Below, in pieces: positions 1-7,334 of a stretch of DNA of 64,000 nucleotides. A program made the position numbers and the translations under genes. How positions within the stretch are numbered: the first letter of the stretch is position 1; each line of letters starts with the position of its first letter. Origin of the DNA: CAZEQK01 sp964514395 (GTDB taxonomy: Bacteria > Bacillota > Bacilli > Tepidibacillales > Tepidibacillaceae); assembly GCA_964514395.1 (NCBI GenBank), contig CAZEQK010000004.1:62001-126000 (forward strand), given 5' to 3'. A model generated the notes under the pieces. The model was not told the DNA's origin, searched no databases, and was given only the letters and a program-made list of their open reading frames with translations.

Positions 1-648
1 GAGGTTGATGCTACAAAATTTCGTATGATAGCTAACTCTTTTAAAGGGATATTTGAAGATCAGTCTACTTTTTTTTATGATTTTCCTCCAAATAATCCTT
101 TGAATAAGGTAATGCCAACAAGTAATCTGAAAAATAAAAGTTTAAATGATGCTGAAAATAAACAAACGAAGGAAAATGAGCAGCTAGATGATTTATTAGC
201 GAAAATAAAAAGTTATCTACATGATCACAATTTAGAAGGAGAGATATTTGCCACGAGGGAAAAACGTGGTGTTGTATTAGTCCTACAGGAGAATATTTTA
301 TTTGATTCAGGCAGAGCAGTGGTAAAGCAGCAAGCTAAACCATTTTTAAACAAAGTATCTAATCTAATTAATTCTCTTTCAAATGATGTAGAAGTCGAGG
401 GTCATACAGATAGTCAGCGTATCATTCAGCCATCACAGTATGTATCAAATTGGAATTTAGCAGGCGATAGAGCGGCAAATGTGGTGAACTATTTTATAAA
501 TGAACAAAATACATCCAGCACTAGATTTAAAATATCAGGCTATGCTGATACCAAACCTATTGCATCTAACAATTCAGTTGAGGGTAGACAAAAAAATAGA
601 AGAGTAGTAATAGTAATTCTTGATAATAATGGCAATAGTTCGAGTTAG
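1..648 (+). CDS. motS: Flagellar motor stator protein MotB/MotS, C-terminal part (5' end outside window)
   Basis: The reading frame is open from base 1 through an internal ATG at 25, so the gene begins upstream of the window and the membrane helix with its proton/sodium-binding Asp is missing. What remains is a variable linker followed by an OmpA/MotB peptidoglycan-binding domain: a segment starting 'ILFDSGRAVV', then 'VEGHTDSQRI', 'NWNLAGDRAANVV' and 'GRQKNRRVVI'. The family anchors the stator ring to the cell wall so that ion flow through the MotA/MotP partner drives the flagellum; that partner gene should lie just upstream. Position near tyrS-rpsD recalls the B. subtilis motP-motS locus, which favours MotS (Na+) over MotB (H+), but the deciding N-terminus is not visible. 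Confidence 0.85.
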   Translation, partial: EVDATKFRMIANSFKGIFEDQSTFFYDFPPNNPLNKVMPTSNLKNKSLNDAENKQTKENEQLDDLLAKIKSYLHDHNLEGEIFATREKRGVVLVLQENILFDSGRAVVKQQAKPFLNKVSNLINSLSNDVEVEGHTDSQRIIQPSQYVSNWNLAGDRAANVVNYFINEQNTSSTRFKISGYADTKPIASNNSVEGRQKNRRVVIVILDNNGNSSS

Positions 649-695
649 CATAAAGAGAGAACTTCTTGTTAGAACATCAGATAAGGAGGGACCCT

Positions 696-1397
696 ATGGA
701 GAAAATAGGTATCATCGGTGCAATGGATGAGGAAATTGAAAATTACTTAGGTGGTATGGAAAATATTGCAGAGATAGTAGAAGCAAACATTCATTTTTAC
801 CAAGGGAAGATGAACAATAAATCTGTAGTCGTCAGTAAATCTGGAGTTGGCAAGGTAAATTCAGCAGTATGTACACAAATATTAATCGATAAATTTAAAA
901 TAGATCAAGTGATATTTACAGGGGTTGCTGGTGCCATACACCCAGAATTAGAAATTGGGGACGTGGTAATATCAACAACTGCAATGCAGCATGATATGGA
1001 TGCTTCAGCACTTGGCTTTGCTAAGGGAACCATACCTTTTTCCGAGAAATCTGTTTTTAATGCCGATAAGCATTTGGTAGATATGGCTTATGAAGCAAGT
1101 AATGAGGTTAGTAGAGGAAATACATATAAAGGGATGATACTTTCAGGGGATCAGTTTATAGCTGGAGGCGAACAAGCAAAGAGTCTTTACGAACAATTTG
1201 AAGGCTTCTGTACAGAGATGGAAGGTGCTGCAGTTGCCCAAGTATGTGATATGAATGAAATACCATTTGTAATCGTGCGATCTTTGTCGGATAAAGCAGA
1301 CGGTTCAGCTCATGTTAATTTTGCTGAGTTTAGTATTAACGCTGCAGAAAACAGCTATCGAATCGTTCATAAAATGTTAGGAAAGATAAATGTTTAA
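696..1397 (+). CDS. mtnN: 5'-methylthioadenosine/S-adenosylhomocysteine nucleosidase
   Basis: A 233-residue cytosolic enzyme that cleaves adenine from MTA, SAH and 5'-deoxyadenosine, recycling by-products of SAM use. The N-terminus 'KIGIIGAMDEE' carries the acid (Glu of MDEE) of the family; 'SGVGKVNSA', 'TGVAGAI', 'SGDQF', 'EMEGAAVAQV' and 'RSLSDKAD' follow in the normal order, including the ribose-binding EMEG and catalytic Asp of SDKAD. The start is set at the ATG with AAGGAGGG five bases upstream; an earlier in-frame TTG at 666 lacks a ribosome site and would add ten residues not typical of the family. It follows the stator gene by about 50 bases and is closed by a perfect hairpin. Confidence 0.95.
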   Translation: MEKIGIIGAMDEEIENYLGGMENIAEIVEANIHFYQGKMNNKSVVVSKSGVGKVNSAVCTQILIDKFKIDQVIFTGVAGAIHPELEIGDVVISTTAMQHDMDASALGFAKGTIPFSEKSVFNADKHLVDMAYEASNEVSRGNTYKGMILSGDQFIAGGEQAKSLYEQFEGFCTEMEGAAVAQVCDMNEIPFVIVRSLSDKADGSAHVNFAEFSINAAENSYRIVHKMLGKINV

Positions 1398-1420
1398 TTA
1401 AATAACAATACTATCATAAT

Positions 1421-1453
1421 AAAGCCTCATATGGGTTACCCATATGAGGCTTT
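1421..1453. terminator. Bidirectional intrinsic terminator between mtnN and the PBP gene
   Basis: A perfect 15-bp inverted repeat (1421-1435 with 1439-1453) around a 3-base loop sits between two convergent genes. The AAA/TTT ends of the stem supply short U runs on either strand, so it can serve both; the tails beyond are not strongly U-rich. Confidence 0.8.
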
Positions 1454-1508
1454 AGACTGTTGAATCGTCCTATTTCTCGATGTCCAGTATATAGACTTTG
1501 TCTGTTTC

Positions 1509-4500
1509 TTAATTATTTTTTAAATGAATTTTAGTCGATGGATTTGATTCTCCTACTTTATTTTCTGCTGTGACATAAAAGTAAACATCTCCAGTGATAG
1601 CAAGTGTGTATTTAAAAGTATTCTTATCAGTGCTACCAATAAATGCATACTGTCCATTTTCCTTTGTACTGAAGTAGACATTATACTTGGTCACTTGATC
1701 CTTAGCAGGACTTTGATTCCAATTTAATTTAATGGTTAATGCTGACGCACTTCCTGAAAGCTGTTGGGGTGCATTTGGCACAACAGTGACAGGTTGATTA
1801 TTATCGGTTTGTGTTCCACCACTATTATTTTGATTATTGTCAATAGGTGGATTGTTATCAGTAGTCCCAGTACCGTCTGTATTTTGTCCATTACTTGGCT
1901 GTCCTAGAATCAATGGAACGATAGCAGAATTACCAACATAATCAGATGGTACTGATTCTAAACCAGCTACTTCAATGGCAGAAACGTAATAGACATAAGA
2001 ATCAGAAGTTACATTATCCTCATAGAATAGTCTACCCTCTTTTAAATCCTTCTGTAATACGGAACCAATTCTTTCAAAAGCAAGACTTGATGGCCCTGCA
2101 CGATAAATTCTATAACCTACAACATTATCGTCCAATACCTTGTCCCAGGATATTACATTTTTATAGCCCATTATCTTAATGTCCGAATTTGTTGGTGGTG
2201 TTGGTGCTTCCCCAGTAGATACTCTAGGATCTTTCTCCGTAGGAAGTTCTTTATCATAATCTACAGGTAATGGTCGTTTAATCTTATCATCATTATCATC
2301 TAGCTTAGGTTCTCCTGTTTCATCATCAATGACATACGGCATTTCATAAGGCGCTCGTTTATAGAATATTCCAGTCTCTATCATATCTGGAGGTGTATTT
2401 TCGTTTGGTATATAGTGTTTACCATCATAGTAGACGTCGGTTCCTTTTTCAAGAGAATCGTCTACTTGAGTTGGTATATATCGCTTATTAAAGATGTCTG
2501 TGACCAAATAGCCAGTTTCTTTAGTTAAGTCAGATGGTAGCTTGCCTGAGGTGCTTGAAACTTCCATTTGTACGATGCCATCTGGTACTTTGAATTTTTC
2601 ATCCTTTGGTGATAGGTTTGGCTCAGTCTTTAATACCTCTGCTAGTAATTTACCCCACGCTTTCGAAGCAATAGCACCATCCGTCAATTTATATGGATAT
2701 TCATAGCCTACCCAGACGCCAAGAGTTAATTCCGGTGTATAACCAACAAACCACACATCCTTTGTATCATTTGTTGTTCCGGTTTTACCAGCTATATCAT
2801 AATCAGGAAGATATCTCATCACTGTTCTTCCAGTACCACTTTTCACCACTGTTTGCATCATATTTGTCATTAAATATGATGTTTGTTCACTGAATACAAC
2901 GTCTGGTTTAGATTTATGCTCATATATCACATTTCCATCCTTGTCTTCTATACGTTGTATTAGATAGGCATCAACACGAGTACCTCCGTTTGGAAAAGTA
3001 GTATATGCACTTGTTATTTCCTCAGGAGAGGTTCCCAAAGTTCCAATTGCAGGTGTGTATCCAGCACGAAGGAATGTTGTTTTATCTGTTTTAAAGCCTA
3101 GTTTTTTAAAGAATTTATAGCCTTCCTCTTTCCCAACCATTTCATAGACCTTTACTGCTGGTACATTAAAGGACCATTGTAATGCAGTTCTAGCTGTGAT
3201 ACGTCCATTATATTTATGATTCCAGTTCTCAGGCTGCCAATCTCCCTGAAGCGGAGTATCATCAATAGGAGTAGCAGGTTGGATTTTTCCAAGCTCCATA
3301 GCAGGTCCATAGTCTAGTAAAGGCTTAATTGAGGAGCCAGGTTGGCGTTTTGTCCCTCCTCTAAAGTTGGAGTGGTTTATTTGTGAGATATAGAAATCAC
3401 GACCACCAACAAATCCAAGAATAGCACCTGTCTTATTTTGAACTAATGTGGCACCTACCTGTTCTAATGCATCTTTTACCTTTTTGACTTCGCCGTTTTG
3501 CATTGTAAAATCATAATCAATCGGTGCATCAAAATTATCTGGGTTTTTAGCTACATTATTCATTGCATCATAAACTTTTTTATCAATAGTTGTGTATACT
3601 TTGTAGCCTCCTGTTAAGAGCTCTTGTTTTGCATTCTCGAGTGCTCTATTATAGTCATCAGTTTTATTATTATTTATTTCAACTATTTTTTCTGCAGCTC
3701 TGTTTTCAATTTCAGACATCAAGTAAGGATAACTATCATATGCCTTTTTTAGTGAAGTTGAAAAAGACGCTTTAATATCAAAGGTTAGAGCATCATCATA
3801 TTCATTTTTTGTGATATATTTCATTTCAAGCATCCTACTTAGAACCAATTTCTGACGATCCTTCGCTAATTCATAACCCTTATCATCAAAGCCATTAGAA
3901 TTAAATGAAGAATAAGCAGTTGGACGTTGAGGTATGCCTGCTAAGAAGGCCGATTCAGCAAGATTTAATTCCTTGGCATCAATATTAAAATAACCTCTTG
4001 AAGCTGCTTGAATTCCATAAACGTTATTTAAATTAGCCGCTTTACCAAATGGGATTTTATTAATATAAGCGGTAAATATTTGTTTTTTCGATAAAATTCT
4101 TTCAATTCTCAGGGCTAAGAAAATTTCCTTTGCCTTCCTTTTATAGGTTTGATCAAAAGAAAGAAAGCTATTCTTTGCTAATTGCTGGGTTATTGTACTA
4201 CCACCTGTTTGGACATTACTGTGAAGTAACTGTTGTAGCATGGCTCTTGATAAGGATTTAATATTTATACCATGGTGATGCCAAAAATCACTATCTTCGA
4301 TTGATATAAAAGCATCAACAACATATTTTGGAATTTCATTGTATTGAATGAAACGTCTATCTTCATTCGCTCTTAGCATACCTATCAATTGTAAATTATT
4401 ATCGTTTTCATTTTTATTAGAAAAATAGGCAAAGCCTGTGAGATCGTTCTTGAATACAGTGCTGTTTATTTCTTGAGGGCTTCTTATAGGATCATCTTTT

Positions 4501-4637
4501 ATTAAAGCAGCTACTAATCCAGAAAAAGCTCCGACTCCGAAAAATAGGCTTAAAACAAGCACCATACTTATAAATTTAATAATATTTAAAAACTTACTCG
4601 ATTGTTTATTTGATTTTTTTCGCTTTTTCTGCGCCAT
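1509..4637 (-). CDS. ponA: Class A penicillin-binding protein (PBP1A type) with C-terminal fibronectin III domains
   Basis: A 1042-residue bifunctional peptidoglycan synthase. A basic N-terminus and one membrane helix (about 19-45) precede a GT51 glycosyltransferase domain with 'SIEDSDFWHHHG' (catalytic Glu about 114) and 'GGSTITQQLAKN'. The transpeptidase domain has all three motifs: S435-S-I-K438, S489-F-N491 and K618-T-G-T621. After about 670 come a long tail, an FN3-like domain (about 795-890), an Asn/Thr-rich linker and a second FN3-like domain (about 945-1042). B. subtilis PonA also has an extended tail with one FN3-like domain; two domains make this protein longer than usual. The start has a ribosome site (AAGGGGGA) and a good promoter. 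It is divergent from T-box-tyrS and convergent with mtnN. Confidence 0.93.
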   Translation of the reverse strand: MAQKKRKKSNKQSSKFLNIIKFISMVLVLSLFFGVGAFSGLVAALIKDDPIRSPQEINSTVFKNDLTGFAYFSNKNENDNNLQLIGMLRANEDRRFIQYNEIPKYVVDAFISIEDSDFWHHHGINIKSLSRAMLQQLLHSNVQTGGSTITQQLAKNSFLSFDQTYKRKAKEIFLALRIERILSKKQIFTAYINKIPFGKAANLNNVYGIQAASRGYFNIDAKELNLAESAFLAGIPQRPTAYSSFNSNGFDDKGYELAKDRQKLVLSRMLEMKYITKNEYDDALTFDIKASFSTSLKKAYDSYPYLMSEIENRAAEKIVEINNNKTDDYNRALENAKQELLTGGYKVYTTIDKKVYDAMNNVAKNPDNFDAPIDYDFTMQNGEVKKVKDALEQVGATLVQNKTGAILGFVGGRDFYISQINHSNFRGGTKRQPGSSIKPLLDYGPAMELGKIQPATPIDDTPLQGDWQPENWNHKYNGRITARTALQWSFNVPAVKVYEMVGKEEGYKFFKKLGFKTDKTTFLRAGYTPAIGTLGTSPEEITSAYTTFPNGGTRVDAYLIQRIEDKDGNVIYEHKSKPDVVFSEQTSYLMTNMMQTVVKSGTGRTVMRYLPDYDIAGKTGTTNDTKDVWFVGYTPELTLGVWVGYEYPYKLTDGAIASKAWGKLLAEVLKTEPNLSPKDEKFKVPDGIVQMEVSSTSGKLPSDLTKETGYLVTDIFNKRYIPTQVDDSLEKGTDVYYDGKHYIPNENTPPDMIETGIFYKRAPYEMPYVIDDETGEPKLDDNDDKIKRPLPVDYDKELPTEKDPRVSTGEAPTPPTNSDIKIMGYKNVISWDKVLDDNVVGYRIYRAGPSSLAFERIGSVLQKDLKEGRLFYEDNVTSDSYVYYVSAIEVAGLESVPSDYVGNSAIVPLILGQPSNGQNTDGTGTTDNNPPIDNNQNNSGGTQTDNNQPVTVVPNAPQQLSGSASALTIKLNWNQSPAKDQVTKYNVYFSTKENGQYAFIGSTDKNTFKYTLAITGDVYFYVTAENKVGESNPSTKIHLKNN

Positions 4638-4664
4638 TTTATATTCCCCCTTAATTCGCTTATT

Positions 4665-4692
4665 ATTATAGCATAAAATACTAAAGGTTAAA
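4665..4692 (-). promoter_or_regulatory. Promoter for the PBP gene
   Basis: On the minus strand TTTAAC (4687-4692), a 16-base spacer and a perfect TATAAT (4665-4670) preceded by TG, an extended -10. It lies 28 bases before the start codon and includes room for the ribosome site. Sigma-A type by consensus. Confidence 0.6.
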
Positions 4693-4874
4693 GTCTTGTT
4701 TATTATTAATAATACTATTACATATATTTTCCACTATTTCGATTTTTCAAACAATATAGTTATTTTTAGCTTGGTTGACATTGTAACAGATATATGATAA
4801 AGATTATTATTAATAATAAAGAAATTTTCTATTAAATTAGACGATTAAAATTGTATAAAAGTTGCTTTAAAATA

Positions 4875-5092
4875 GTGATGAAAGTAGATAGTAAGCGTTA
4901 ATTATCTATACAGAGAGTTGGTGGTAGGTGCAAACCAACAGATGATTACTAGCTGAATTACACTACTAGAGCTGAGTAGATATTTATCACTCCGGTTATG
5001 CCGTTATCAAAGGAAGATAGGAGCTTTGCTTCTAAATTAGGGTGGTACCGCGTATAACCACGTCCCTATATGGGGGGCGTGGTTTTTTTTAA
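4875..5092 (+). promoter_or_regulatory. T-box leader (tRNA-Tyr sensing) with antiterminator and terminator
   Basis: The untranslated leader of tyrS has the invariant T-box motif AGGGTGGTACCGCG at 5039-5052, which pairs with the uncharged tRNA acceptor end. It is followed at once by an intrinsic terminator with a 10-bp stem (5057-5066 with 5074-5083) and a run of Ts to 5090. Upstream are the stem I region and possible UAC tyrosine specifier triplets at 4959-4961 and 4964-4966; I cannot decide between them by eye. Uncharged tRNA-Tyr should stabilise the antiterminator and raise tyrS expression. A TTGACA at 4775-4780 may be the -35 element, but no good -10 is correctly spaced from it. Confidence 0.93.
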
Positions 5093-5124
5093 TTCTAGAA
5101 AAATTTAATTATGGAGGACTAATG

Positions 5125-6384
5125 ATGGAAAAAAAAGACTTTGGGCTTACAAAAGAGCAATTGTTAGAGCTAGAAAGACAATGGAATATACTTAGTCGCG
5201 GAGCAGCAGAAATTATTCCAGAAAACGAATTTAAAGATAAGCTTGCTACATCAATTAAGAAAGAGAAGCCATTGAAAATTAAATTAGGATTAGATCCATC
5301 TGCACCAGACATTCATATAGGGCATACTGTTGTTTTGCAAAAGCTTAGACAGTTTCAAGACCTTGGACATATTGTCCAATTACTAATTGGTGACTTTACT
5401 GGTCAAATTGGAGATCCATCTGGTAAATCAGAAACAAGAAAACAGCTAACTACTGAAGAGGTAAAGGTTAATGCAGAAACCTATGTGAATCAATTATATA
5501 AGGTATTAGATCCTGATAAGACAAAAGTTTATTATAATAGTTCTTGGCTAGCACCACTTAATTTTGCTGATGTAGTTAGACTAGCAGCTAAAACAACGGT
5601 AGCAAGAATGCTCGAACGAGATGATTTTGAAAAAAGATTTAAAGGAAATCTTCCGATAAGCATTCATGAGTTCTTTTATCCTTTGATGCAAGGGTATGAT
5701 TCTGTTGCATTGGAAACAGACGTTGAATTAGGTGGAACGGATCAAAAATTTAATTTATTGATGGGACGTCATTTACAAAAAGAGTACAGCCAAGATCAAC
5801 AAGCGATTTTAATGCTACCACTTCTTGAAGGATTAGATGGGGTACAAAAAATGAGCAAAAGTTTAGGTAATTACATTGGGATTGATGAAGAACCTAATCA
5901 GATTTATGGAAAAGCTATGTCTATACCTGATGAGTTGATGGTCAAATATTTTCAACTAGTTACTGATCTTCCACATGATGAAATTGCGTTAATCATTGCC
6001 GACCTAGAAAACAATAATCTCCATCCAAGGGATGCTAAAATGAAAATGGCATATACTTTAGTGAGGATGTATCATGGGGAAGAGGCTGCAAGAGAAGCTG
6101 AAAACAATTTTAAAAATGTGTTCCAAAAAGGATCATTACCTGATGATATACCAGTAAAACAGTTAGATAGTAGTTTATTGGAGAATGGGAAAGTGTGGAT
6201 TGTGAAGTTAATTGTGGAAATCGGTTTAGTTCCTTCTAATGGGGAAGGAAGAAGAATGGTAAAGCAGGGTGCAGTTAAAATTAATGAAGAAAAAATAGAG
6301 AATCTTGATTTAGAAATCGTCGTAGAAGATGGGATGATTATACAGGTAGGAAAGAGGAAATTTGCGAAAATAGCTCTAAAATAA
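5125..6384 (+). CDS. tyrS: Tyrosyl-tRNA synthetase (TyrZ-like type)
   Basis: A 419-residue class I aminoacyl-tRNA synthetase charging tRNA-Tyr. The HIGH signature is 'HIGH' itself (residues 64-67, in 'PSAPDIHIGHTVVL') and the KMSKS loop is intact at 242-246. The C-terminal 70 residues are an S4-type RNA-binding domain ('GRRMVKQGAVKINEEK'). The form 'KLGLDPSAPDIHIGH' matches the TyrZ-like branch rather than the 'CGFDPTADSLHIGH' branch, from memory of the families. Two adjacent ATGs exist (5122, 5125); the second is seven bases after GGAGG and is preferred. Expression is under the T-box just upstream. A terminator shared with rpsD closes the gene. Confidence 0.96.
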   Translation: MEKKDFGLTKEQLLELERQWNILSRGAAEIIPENEFKDKLATSIKKEKPLKIKLGLDPSAPDIHIGHTVVLQKLRQFQDLGHIVQLLIGDFTGQIGDPSGKSETRKQLTTEEVKVNAETYVNQLYKVLDPDKTKVYYNSSWLAPLNFADVVRLAAKTTVARMLERDDFEKRFKGNLPISIHEFFYPLMQGYDSVALETDVELGGTDQKFNLLMGRHLQKEYSQDQQAILMLPLLEGLDGVQKMSKSLGNYIGIDEEPNQIYGKAMSIPDELMVKYFQLVTDLPHDEIALIIADLENNNLHPRDAKMKMAYTLVRMYHGEEAAREAENNFKNVFQKGSLPDDIPVKQLDSSLLENGKVWIVKLIVEIGLVPSNGEGRRMVKQGAVKINEEKIENLDLEIVVEDGMIIQVGKRKFAKIALK

Positions 6385-6436
6385 TTGAAGTTGCTAAATT
6401 TTCAAAATCACCAATAGTTGTCTCTGCCTAAAAACT

Positions 6437-6480
6437 AAAGCATCCAATGATTTTCATTGGATGCTTTACATTTTTTTTTT
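6437..6480. terminator. Bidirectional terminator between tyrS and rpsD
   Basis: A 13-bp perfect stem (6437-6449 with 6455-6467) and a run of ten Ts on the plus strand. The AAA flank gives a short U run for rpsD on the minus strand. The genes converge here. Confidence 0.85.
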
Positions 6481-6485
6481 GATGA

Positions 6486-7091
6486 TTAAAGTTTTCTAGA
6501 GTAGTACTCAACGATTAACTTTTCGTTAATTTCTTGAGGTAATTCTGAACGATCAGGTAATCGAATGAATTTACCTTCTAGTGCATTGTCGTCAAAAGTA
6601 ACATATTCAGGTAAGTAGTTGCGTTCTTCTAATGCATCTTTAACAACCTGCAAATTACGGCTTTTTTCGCGAAGACCGATTACATCACCAGGCTTAACTT
6701 GGTAAGATGGGATGTCTACTTTTTTACCATTAACTGTAACATGCCCATGATTAACTAATTGGCGTGAACCATGTCTTGTTCTTGATAAACCCATACGATA
6801 AACAAGATTGTCTAAACGACTTTCTAGAAGAACCATGAAGTTTTCACCAACAACACCTGACATTTTGCTAGCTTTTACAAATAGGTTAGCAAATTGTTTT
6901 TCTACTAATCCGTACATATGGCGAAGCTTTTGCTTCTCATTTAATTGAAGTCCATATTCGCTTAGCTTTTTACGTTGTCCTGGTCCATGTTGTCCTGGAG
7001 GATAAGGTTTTTTCAATTCCTTACCTGTACCAGTTAATGAAATACCTACTCTTCTACTTAATTTGTGTTTTGGTCCTGTGTAACGTGCCAT
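6486..7091 (-). CDS. rpsD: 30S ribosomal protein S4
   Basis: A 201-residue primary 16S rRNA-binding protein that nucleates small-subunit assembly. The N-terminus 'MARYTGPKHKLSRR' is characteristic, and the S4 domain 'RLDNLVYRMGLSRTRHGSRQLVNHGHVTVNGKKVDIPSY' lies in the middle. The length matches the family. I start it at the ATG of MARYTG: an in-frame ATG three codons upstream would sit too close to the GAGAGGGG ribosome site and add MFN, unlike relatives. Monocistronic, with its own promoter and a structured leader that probably mediates feedback by S4. Confidence 0.97.
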   Translation of the reverse strand: MARYTGPKHKLSRRVGISLTGTGKELKKPYPPGQHGPGQRKKLSEYGLQLNEKQKLRHMYGLVEKQFANLFVKASKMSGVVGENFMVLLESRLDNLVYRMGLSRTRHGSRQLVNHGHVTVNGKKVDIPSYQVKPGDVIGLREKSRNLQVVKDALEERNYLPEYVTFDDNALEGKFIRLPDRSELPQEINEKLIVEYYSRKL

Positions 7092-7119
7092 ATTAAACAA
7101 AAACCCCTCTCAAAAAATT

Positions 7120-7243
7120 TTAGGTCGGTCTAATATGACGTGCCCATTTTGCTGTCATAGGTTAAGGGTAGTGCTGACCTAAGACTTATAAGTAAAAATC
7201 AGCCGCGACTTTTAAGTACAAAGTGGGCGAGGGTGCACACGTC
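7120..7243 (-). promoter_or_regulatory. Candidate S4 autoregulatory leader with pseudoknot
   Basis: In the minus-strand leader of rpsD, segment a (7219-7228, GCCCACTTTG) can pair with a' (7142-7151, CAAAATGGGC), one mismatch in ten. Segment b (7176-7182, TTAGGTC) lies between them and pairs perfectly with b' (7120-7126, GACCTAA), just before the ribosome site. The order a-b-a'-b' is an H-type pseudoknot. An outer GACGT/ACGTC helix (7239-7243 with 7137-7141) extends the first stem. S4 is known to repress its own mRNA in both E. coli and B. subtilis; that this leader does so is inference. Confidence 0.65.
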
Positions 7244-7287
7244 TAAATATAACCATTAATTATTTTGCTACCCATATTCCAAACTAT

Positions 7288-7317
7288 ATAATAAAACTTT
7301 TTGGTTAAGAAAGTCAA
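7288..7317 (-). promoter_or_regulatory. Promoter for rpsD
   Basis: Minus strand TTGACT (7312-7317), 18-base spacer and TATTAT (7288-7293). It would start transcription about 35 bases before the structured leader. Confidence 0.6.
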
Positions 7318-7334
7318 GTTAAATCTGTTTTTTA

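Noticed and set aside
1946..3775. Three plus-strand open frames inside the PBP gene
   Set aside because: They lie fully antisense to a gene with all catalytic motifs, lack ribosome sites and have low-complexity shadow translations.
4775..4803. TTGACA upstream of the T-box leader as a promoter
   Set aside because: No -10 element is found at 16-18 bases; TATGAT follows at only 12 bases, so I did not call it.
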